This document shows, piece by piece, positions 1 through 5,031 of a stretch of 5,738 nt of DNA. This DNA comes from CAZUAQ01 sp964618455. Lineage in GTDB: Bacteria > Planctomycetota > Phycisphaerae > UBA1845 > PWPN01. The stretch spans positions 1-5,738 of the forward strand of contig CAZUAQ010000105.1 in NCBI GenBank assembly GCA_964618455.1. Direction: 5' to 3'. Numbering within the stretch: position 1 is the first letter of the stretch; the number at the start of each line of letters is the position of its first letter. The notes beneath the pieces were generated by a model. It ran no database searches and had not been told where the DNA came from. It saw only the letters and a program-made list of their open reading frames with translations. A program made the translations under genes and the position numbers.

Positions 1-2
1 CG

Positions 3-305
3 GTGGTCGCGGTCTCTCTTCAGAACTAAGCCTACGGGCTGACGAGGGTGCCGTTATCCAAGTACGCCCTGGCGTCATGGATCGGCATGCTCCCCGGCAC
101 TGTCATGTACGTCTACATCGGGTCGGCCGCACGATCGTTGGCCCAGATCGCCGCCGGCGAGGTGGAAAGCACGTCCGCGCAACGGGTCTTTTTCTGGGTC
201 GGGCTGGTCGCGACCGTTGTGGTCGCAGTGCTGATCACCCGTATTGCCCGCAGGGCTCTCAACAAGACCGTCTCTACAGACGTGGAGAACGAGAATGGCG
301 CCTGA
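3..305 (+). CDS. TVP38/TMEM64 (VTT-domain) family membrane protein, C-terminal part, interrupted by an in-frame stop
   Basis: Only the C-terminal end lies in the window. After position 30 the frame reads AYGLTRVPLSKYALASW and then IGMLPGTVMYVYIGSAA, the conserved closing part of the VTT/SNARE-associated domain, in which a glycine/proline-rich turn leads into a membrane helix. A last hydrophobic helix (VFFWVGLVATVVVAVLI, about nt 186-237) and a basic then acidic tail follow, ending in TGA at 303-305. A GTG at 48 could be called as a start, but the family signature begins before it, so it is unlikely to be the true start. Upstream in the same frame the codons read VAVSLQN, then TAA at 27-29, then AYGLT. 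Relatives usually have a tyrosine where the stop lies, so this is either a nonsense mutation or a base error near the edge. Members of this superfamily are integral membrane proteins; the wider DedA/VTT group includes lipid transporters. It overlaps the downstream flavoenzyme gene by 11 bp. Family assignment is confident; substrate unknown. Confidence 0.8.
27..29 (+). other. In-frame TAA stop inside the conserved TVP38 domain
   Basis: The codons before (LQN) and after (AYGLTRV) both fit the family, where the usual pattern is N-Y-A-(Y/F)-G-L-T. The TAA stands where TAC or TAT (Tyr) is expected, so one substitution at position 29 explains it. The same frame continues on both sides, so a frameshift is not needed. 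The site is only 27 bases from the window edge, so a sequence or assembly error is possible. Confidence 0.55.
284..287 (+). promoter_or_regulatory. Ribosome binding site for the MerA-like flavoenzyme (start at 295)
   Basis: GGAG lies 7 nt before the ATG at 295, inside the last codons of the TVP38-like gene. It favours ATG 295 over the TTG at 244 and the ATG at 307. Translation is probably coupled to the upstream gene. Confidence 0.55.
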
Positions 306-1782
306 CATGCAGATCGAACCCTGGGACAGTCACAATGAAACCCTGGTGACGCACGCTCACCCACCCGACTGGGTCAATCCCGAGCCCGAAGGGCGTTACA
401 ACCTGGTCGTCATCGGAGGAGGTACGGCCGGCCTGGTGACCGCGGCCGGTGCGGCCGGCATGGGAGCTAAGGTTGCCTTGATTGAGCGACACCTCATGGG
501 AGGGGACTGCCTCAATTACGGCTGCGTCCCGAGCAAGACAATCATCCGGTCTTCACGAGCGATCCATGACGTGCAAGCTGCACAGAGGTTCGGTGTGCGC
601 GTGCCCCAAGGCACAACCGTCGACTTCGCCTCGGTGATGGAACGGATGCGCCGGGTTCGGGGTTCCATCAGCGAACACGACTCCGTCCGGCGGTTCGACG
701 GCCTGGGTATCGACGTCTACCTGGGCGAAGCTCACTTTGCCGGACCGGACACCGTGCAAGTGGCCGGCAAGACGCTACGATTCAGCCGGGCATGCATCGC
801 CACCGGCACCCGCGCGGGCATTCCTGATATCGATGGGCTCGCGGAGGCGGGCTTCCTGACCAATGAAACGGTCTTCTCGCTGACTGATCTGCCGCCGCGT
901 CTGGCCGTACTCGGAGGTGGTCCGATCGGCTGCGAGCTCGGACAGGCGTTTGCCAGACTGGGCAGCCATGTGACCCTGATCCATTCCCGAGAACGGTTGT
1001 TGCCCCGCGAAGATCCGGACGCTTCGAGCCTTCTGCTGGATGCATTCGGACGTGAGGACGTTCCGGTGTTGCTCAACGCGCGAGCCTTGCGCGCCCAGTC
1101 CTCCAATGACGGCAAGGTGCTCACGGTCTCATCAGGAGGAGGCGAACGTACGGTGGAAGTCGACGAGATCCTCGTGGCAACGGGCCGGCAACCCAACGTC
1201 GAGAACCTCGGGCTTGAGGCCGCAGGTGTCGAGTACGACGCTCGTGAAGGCGTACACGTTAGCGACAGGCTCCGCACCACGAACCCGCGGATCTATGCGG
1301 CGGGCGACGTCTGCATGCGTCACAAATTCACGCACGCCGCGGACGCCGCCGCTCGCATCGTGATTCAGAACGCGCTCTTCTGGGGCCGCAAGAAGCTCAG
1401 CGCGCTGACGATCCCCTGGTGTACGTACACGGATCCCGAGGTGGCCCACGTCGGCCTATACGAACATGAGGCAAGGGACCAGGGCATCGAAGTCGAAACG
1501 TTCACCCGGCCCTTCGGAGAAGTTGACCGCGCCAGGACCGATGGCGAAGAGCACGGTTTTGCCAAAGTGCACGTGAAGAAGGGAACCGACAAGATCCTCG
1601 GTGCGACTATCGTCGCCGCCCATGCCGGCGACATGATCAACGAGATCACCTTGGCGATGGTGGCCGGTGTCGGACTCGGCACGCTCGGGAGCGTCATCCA
1701 TCCGTATCCCACGCAGGCGGAGACCATCAAGCAGCTCGGCGACGCCTACAGTCGTACGCGCTTGACGCCGCGTCTGAAGTAG
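295..1782 (+). CDS. MerA-like FAD-dependent pyridine nucleotide-disulphide oxidoreductase (class I; not a true mercuric reductase)
   Basis: The 495-residue protein has the full class I flavin disulphide reductase layout. The FAD Rossmann motif GGGTAG is at 41-46 and the redox-active disulphide is C72/C77 in GGDCLNYGCVPSK. The NAD(P)H motif GGGPIG is at 207-212, ATGRQPN is at 295-301 and the second FAD motif YAAGDV is at 334-339. The C-terminal dimerisation domain starts near 372 and carries the catalytic pair H469 and E476 in HPYPTQAE. Enzymes of this type move electrons from NAD(P)H through FAD to the disulphide and then to a substrate. Residues HSRER after the second Rossmann strand have no acidic residue at the usual NAD-selecting place, hinting at NADPH. 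Two marks of real MerA are absent: no N-terminal heavy-metal domain with CxxC, and no vicinal cysteine pair at the C-terminus, which ends TPRLK. Annotations as mercuric reductase would therefore mislead. The N-terminus carries the leader HPPDWVNPEPEGRYN, as in relatives that sit beside or are fused to TVP38-like proteins. Start chosen by the GGAG at 284-287. Substrate unknown. Confidence 0.92.
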   Translation: MAPDMQIEPWDSHNETLVTHAHPPDWVNPEPEGRYNLVVIGGGTAGLVTAAGAAGMGAKVALIERHLMGGDCLNYGCVPSKTIIRSSRAIHDVQAAQRFGVRVPQGTTVDFASVMERMRRVRGSISEHDSVRRFDGLGIDVYLGEAHFAGPDTVQVAGKTLRFSRACIATGTRAGIPDIDGLAEAGFLTNETVFSLTDLPPRLAVLGGGPIGCELGQAFARLGSHVTLIHSRERLLPREDPDASSLLLDAFGREDVPVLLNARALRAQSSNDGKVLTVSSGGGERTVEVDEILVATGRQPNVENLGLEAAGVEYDAREGVHVSDRLRTTNPRIYAAGDVCMRHKFTHAADAAARIVIQNALFWGRKKLSALTIPWCTYTDPEVAHVGLYEHEARDQGIEVETFTRPFGEVDRARTDGEEHGFAKVHVKKGTDKILGATIVAAHAGDMINEITLAMVAGVGLGTLGSVIHPYPTQAETIKQLGDAYSRTRLTPRLK

Positions 1783-1793
1783 GCCTTCTCGAA

Positions 1794-1823
1794 GATCCTG
1801 GCATGGCGAAGGTGAGCAGGATC
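1794..1823. repeat. Short inverted repeat in the gap after the flavoenzyme gene
   Basis: GATCCTG at 1794-1800 is matched by its exact complement CAGGATC at 1817-1823, with a 16-nt loop. It starts 12 nt after the flavoenzyme stop codon. A 7-bp stem with a long loop and no clean T-run is weak as an intrinsic terminator. It could be an mRNA hairpin or an operator-like palindrome, or chance. The loop contains the ATG at 1803 of a doubtful small ORF. Confidence 0.3.
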
Positions 1824-1940
1824 GTCCTTGTCTTGGCGAGCCCGGTGGTCGTGGTCGCCGCTGGCCCTGGAAATCCAGCGACGCTCACGCCGAGAGGGAG
1901 CCCAAACCATGGCCGACGTGGTGTGCGACACTTCGAATGA
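1803..1940 (+). CDS. Possible 45-codon small ORF with signal-peptide-like N-terminus (doubtful)
   Basis: This frame opens with ATG and reads MAKVSRIVLVLASPVVVVAA, a basic start followed by a hydrophobic core and small residues like a Sec signal peptide. It continues with a Pro/Gly/Arg-rich tail to TGA at 1938-1940. It fills the gap between the flavoenzyme and phosphatase genes and overlaps the start of the phosphatase by 32 bp. There is no good Shine-Dalgarno sequence before the ATG (only GAAG further up). The hydrophobic stretch could arise by chance from GTC/GTG-rich DNA. It matches no family I recognise. It could be a leader peptide, a short exported peptide or simply noncoding. Confidence 0.15.
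   Translation: MAKVSRIVLVLASPVVVVAAGPGNPATLTPRGSPNHGRRGVRHFE
1893..1900 (+). promoter_or_regulatory. Ribosome binding site deciding the phosphatase start (ATG 1909)
   Basis: AGAGGGAG lies 8 nt before ATG 1909. It favours this start over the in-frame TTG at 1828, whose extra 27 residues (Trp/Arg-rich) do not look like part of the protein. Confidence 0.55.
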
Positions 1941-3492
1941 CGCTTCCGCTCGCAAGGATTCCTTGCCGCTGGGTCATCGCGTTCGGTATGCCCTGAGCAA
2001 GCTTCGACAGCGGATCTGTGCCGAGGGGAAACAAGCGGCCCGAGTGGGTCTGTGGCTGGAAGAGGACGTCTTCCCAAGAATGAAGAGGTCCGGCTGCGAA
2101 ACCATCCACTTGGATATTCTGGCGACCGGCGAGATCCGGCTCGTGGAGTCAAAGGGCCTCCACGCAGCCTTGAGCTTACACGACGCTGGGCAGCTCTGTG
2201 ACCTCTTGCGGTATGCGGCCATTCACCGCCTCCAGCTGGATACACGACTCGAGAGCAACCAGATTGAGGACGTGCTGGCGCTGCTGAGCACGTATCATCG
2301 CAGTCTCGCGGCAGGCCATGACGGTCGGGAAACGTCGAACGGAATCGTCGGGCAACTCCGGAGCCAGGATGGCCTGCATTTCTGCTGCGCGCGCTTGCGC
2401 CTGCAAGGCCACGTTCTCGCAGTCGAATACAGTTACTGTGTCACCCGCTTGAGCCTGGCGGTGCGTTGGTTTGAAGGAAGACATCGACACTTCAACGACC
2501 ATCGCGCCCTGTTCCGCGCGGCACCCCGCTATGGGGCCCTGGCGGCCGCCCTGACGGTCGGAATCCTCTTGGTTCACTTGCTGACCGACAGCCTGCCTCT
2601 GTTGATTGGCATGATGTTGCTTCAAGCCGCTATCTTTTTTGGGGCGGTGTACGTATTCCTTCGGGGCATGGGCAGCATCGAGTACGACAACGAGGAAGCC
2701 AATTACCGGCTGTCCCAAGCCCATGCGGGGCTCAAGCAGTATGCCGATCGCATCCGCCGGGACTTGGATCTGGCCGAGACAGTCCAGCAGAAGCTGCTCC
2801 CTGACGAGGCCGAGATGCCTCGCGCCGATCTGCTTCGATGGGCAAGCCATTTCACGCCGCAAACCGAAGTCGGCGGAGACTACTTCGACGCCGCCGACCT
2901 GGGCGAGCAGAGAGTAGCCATGGTCTTCGCCGACGTCAGTGGACACGGGACGGCGGCAGCGCTCATCACGGTGATCGTCAAGATGGCCTTCCGCACCTGG
3001 ATTGAAGCCCGATTCTCGCTGACCGACTTCGTGCGGCGGGTCAACCGCGATCTGTGCCGGCTGACGCCGGAAGGCAGCTTCGTCGTTATGATCGCGGCGA
3101 TATACGACCACCCAAAGGGGAACCTGAACTATGTGAACTGCGGCCATGCACCTGGGCCGTTCGTCATGTCCGCCGATCCCTCCCGGCCGATAGCCTGTAT
3201 CACCGAGCCGGGTGCCATGCTGCTCGGGGTGGATGAGGAGATTGAGGTCACCGAAGCGACCCAATCCCTCGTGCCCGGGGATAGGGTCTTACTGGCCACC
3301 GACGGTCTGACGGAGGCGGCAGACAGCCAAGGCGGATTGTACGGCAAGGATAGGTTGCGCGAGTTCCTTCAGGCCAACGGTACCATGAACCTGGAAGAGT
3401 TGGTGAGTGCGCTCACGGAGGACGTCGCCCGCTTTTCGGCGGAAACCGAGCAGAACGACGACCGCACGGTGTTGGCCTTCGAGGTGTGCTAA
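1909..3492 (+). CDS. Membrane-anchored PP2C/SpoIIE-type serine/threonine phosphatase (RsbU-like output) with unrecognised N-terminal region
   Basis: The 527-residue protein ends in a PP2C-type SpoIIE/RsbU domain (about 290-527), a metal-dependent phosphatase that typically dephosphorylates a phosphoserine on a STAS anti-anti-sigma protein. Metal-binding and core motifs are all present: VGGDYFD (321-327, D324), ADVSGHG (341-347, D342), CGHAP (411-415), LLATDGLTEA (461-470, D465) and QNDDRT (515-520, D517/D518). The domain therefore looks active. The helix before it, about 262-297 and ending AETVQQKLLP, is the linker that switches this family. Two hydrophobic segments (about 208-225 and 230-251), separated by a very short TDSLP loop, form a hairpin. 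An Arg/His-rich stretch (186-208) precedes it, so both ends are probably cytoplasmic. Residues 1-200 match no domain I can name; the stretch around 95-128 (LLRYAAIHRLQLDTRL and following) resembles regions seen ahead of some signalling output domains, a weak impression only. No STAS protein, anti-sigma kinase or sigma factor is visible nearby. The gene sits 126 bp after the flavoenzyme and 27 bp before the glycosyltransferase. Confidence 0.9.
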   Translation: MADVVCDTSNDASARKDSLPLGHRVRYALSKLRQRICAEGKQAARVGLWLEEDVFPRMKRSGCETIHLDILATGEIRLVESKGLHAALSLHDAGQLCDLLRYAAIHRLQLDTRLESNQIEDVLALLSTYHRSLAAGHDGRETSNGIVGQLRSQDGLHFCCARLRLQGHVLAVEYSYCVTRLSLAVRWFEGRHRHFNDHRALFRAAPRYGALAAALTVGILLVHLLTDSLPLLIGMMLLQAAIFFGAVYVFLRGMGSIEYDNEEANYRLSQAHAGLKQYADRIRRDLDLAETVQQKLLPDEAEMPRADLLRWASHFTPQTEVGGDYFDAADLGEQRVAMVFADVSGHGTAAALITVIVKMAFRTWIEARFSLTDFVRRVNRDLCRLTPEGSFVVMIAAIYDHPKGNLNYVNCGHAPGPFVMSADPSRPIACITEPGAMLLGVDEEIEVTEATQSLVPGDRVLLATDGLTEAADSQGGLYGKDRLREFLQANGTMNLEELVSALTEDVARFSAETEQNDDRTVLAFEVC

Positions 3493-3507
3493 GAACGGAG
3501 GCCAACT

Positions 3508-3511
3508 GGAG
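3508..3511 (+). promoter_or_regulatory. Ribosome binding site supporting a TTG start at 3520
   Basis: GGAG lies 8 nt before the TTG at 3520. The in-frame ATGs at 3547 and 3556 have no purine-rich sequence at the right distance. A second GGAGG at 3497-3501 is 18 nt from the TTG, too far for it to be the main site for this start. Confidence 0.4.
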
Positions 3512-3519
3512 CATCGCGC

Positions 3520-5031
3520 TTGTTTGATTGTGCCTCTGCCTTTCTCATGTCAGCCATGTGTAACCTCGAAGCCGGGATCCGCCGTCCACCTGAGAGTCCG
3601 CCGACGGACGAGCATGACGACTCGCTCGCCTTGAGGACGGGGAACCCTCGTCCGAGGCGGTGGTGGGGTCTTTGCGGAATCCTCCTGCTGGCGTTGATGG
3701 TGGCGCTGCTGGTAGCGGGACATCATACCGCCGCGGACGAGCCGATCGTCCTTCGAGACCCGCTCCCGATGGCGATTTTCGTCTTGGCCGGTATCGTTTA
3801 CCTGACCGCTTCGGGTCTCTCCGCGGACAGGCGTTTGTCCCGTCCGCAGATCATGCTGCTGCTCGCCGTCGCGGTGGGAATGCGAGTCGCGGCCGTCCCG
3901 ATGCCGCTGGCGCGCGGGGATGACTTCGAACGCTACCTCTGGGATGGCGCGGCGACGGCCGCGGGGATCAACCCATACCTCTACTCGCCTGAGATGGTGG
4001 CGGAGGCGAAGGTGGACGACCCAAGAATCCGCCCGCTTGCCGCACGCGGCCACGACGTCCTCCGCCACGTCAACCACGCCGAGCTCCGCGCGATCTACCC
4101 GCCCGTTGCGCAGGGGCTGTTTGCAGTCGCGCATCTTCTGACGCCGTTTGACACAATCGGGTGGCGGATTATCCTCGCCTTGGTGGATCTGCTGACCGTG
4201 CTGCTGCTTATCCTGTTGCTGCGGTCCGCAGGACTCGCCTTGGGCAACCTGGCCATCTACCTATGGAATCCGCTACTTGTGTTCGAGACGTATGCTCGCC
4301 TGCACTTGGACCTGGCGGTCGCGCCGCTACTGCTTTTTGCAGCCTGGGGATTGACGAGACGTCGTCCCGTCATCGCAGGGATCTCTCTGGCAGCGGCGGC
4401 GGGCGTGAAGCTGTGGCCTGTCGTGCTCGCACCTTTCCTCGTGGGAACTCTCCGGACCGACCGGCGTCGCCTGTCGATCGCAGCGGCGGCCTTTCTCGGG
4501 GCGTGCCTGCTCATGGCGATCCCCTTCGCCGCCGCCTTCGGGGGACAGGACAGTGGCGTCATGGCCTACGGAGCTACCTGGGAAACACCGACCGGCGCGT
4601 TCAGGCTAATGCACGGGTTCGGATGGCTCTGCGCGACGGCGTGCGACCTGCCCAAACAAACGGCAATCTTCGCTCGAGCTATCGCGACGGCCGTGCTTCT
4701 GGGCGTGGCCGTTTGGATCGGAATGCGCCGAACGACCAAGACGTCCGGGATCTGTCTGAGGATGGAACGGGTGGTCCTGCTGATGTTGCTGCTGAGCCCG
4801 ACGGTCTGGCCTTGGTACTACGTACCACTCATTCCGCTCGCGGCAATCGCGCCGCGCACCAGCGCCCTGGCCTGGACTGCGCTGCTCCCCTTGATCTACC
4901 TGGCCGACTTGCAGCCGTACCCGAACACACTTGGCGCGTTGATTCACCTGCCTGTGTGGATCCTACTGGGGCTGGAGTGGAACCGATATCGAACGATGAC
5001 TCTGTGCAGGAAGAGGCTGTCTCATGTTTGA
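3520..5031 (+). CDS. Polytopic GT-C-type glycosyltransferase (GT87/DUF2029, mannosyltransferase-like)
   Basis: The 503-residue protein is mostly membrane helices: about 50-68, 83-100, 110-128, 214-236, 262-278, 283-309, 317-340, 383-401, 416-428, 432-446, 450-462 and 472-487. After the third helix comes ARGDDFERYLWDG (131-143), with acidic residues D134/D135 where GT-C enzymes place their catalytic Asp in the first large external loop. GINPYLYSP (149-157) and AIYPPVAQGLF (191-201) follow, both typical of GT87/DUF2029-like enzymes. Such proteins take a sugar, often mannose, from a polyprenyl-phosphate donor and act on the outer face of the cytoplasmic membrane. The next gene, overlapping by 8 bp, could supply that donor. 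The start is uncertain: the first possible codon is TTG 3520, supported by GGAG at 3508-3511, while ATG 3547 and 3556 would shorten it by 9 or 12 residues. The first 48 residues are polar and Pro/Arg-rich, a cytoplasmic tail. Exact family number, sugar and acceptor cannot be read from the sequence. Confidence 0.82.
   Translation: MFDCASAFLMSAMCNLEAGIRRPPESPPTDEHDDSLALRTGNPRPRRWWGLCGILLLALMVALLVAGHHTAADEPIVLRDPLPMAIFVLAGIVYLTASGLSADRRLSRPQIMLLLAVAVGMRVAAVPMPLARGDDFERYLWDGAATAAGINPYLYSPEMVAEAKVDDPRIRPLAARGHDVLRHVNHAELRAIYPPVAQGLFAVAHLLTPFDTIGWRIILALVDLLTVLLLILLLRSAGLALGNLAIYLWNPLLVFETYARLHLDLAVAPLLLFAAWGLTRRRPVIAGISLAAAAGVKLWPVVLAPFLVGTLRTDRRRLSIAAAAFLGACLLMAIPFAAAFGGQDSGVMAYGATWETPTGAFRLMHGFGWLCATACDLPKQTAIFARAIATAVLLGVAVWIGMRRTTKTSGICLRMERVVLLMLLLSPTVWPWYYVPLIPLAAIAPRTSALAWTALLPLIYLADLQPYPNTLGALIHLPVWILLGLEWNRYRTMTLCRKRLSHV
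5008..5016 (+). promoter_or_regulatory. Ribosome binding site for the GT2 gene (start at 5024)
   Basis: AGGAAGAGG lies 7 nt before ATG 5024, within the last codons of the GT-C gene. It fixes the start and suggests translational coupling of the two glycosyltransferases. Confidence 0.55.

Noticed and set aside
295..1782. True mercuric reductase (merA)
   Set aside because: No heavy-metal-associated N-terminal domain, no C-terminal vicinal cysteines, and no other mer gene in the window.
1794..1823. Intrinsic terminator after the flavoenzyme gene
   Set aside because: The stem is only 7 bp with a 16-nt loop and no uninterrupted T-run follows, so termination is not supported.
1727..2245. 172-codon minus-strand frame across the flavoenzyme-phosphatase gap
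   Set aside because: It covers the gap but overlaps coding sequence at both ends; the product is Arg/Pro/Ser-rich with no recognisable motif and no convincing start signal.
2176..3264. 362-codon open frame on the minus strand
   Set aside because: It lies wholly opposite the phosphatase gene, whose protein has intact family motifs. The antisense product is low in hydrophobic structure, matches nothing I recognise, and long antisense frames are common in GC-rich genes.
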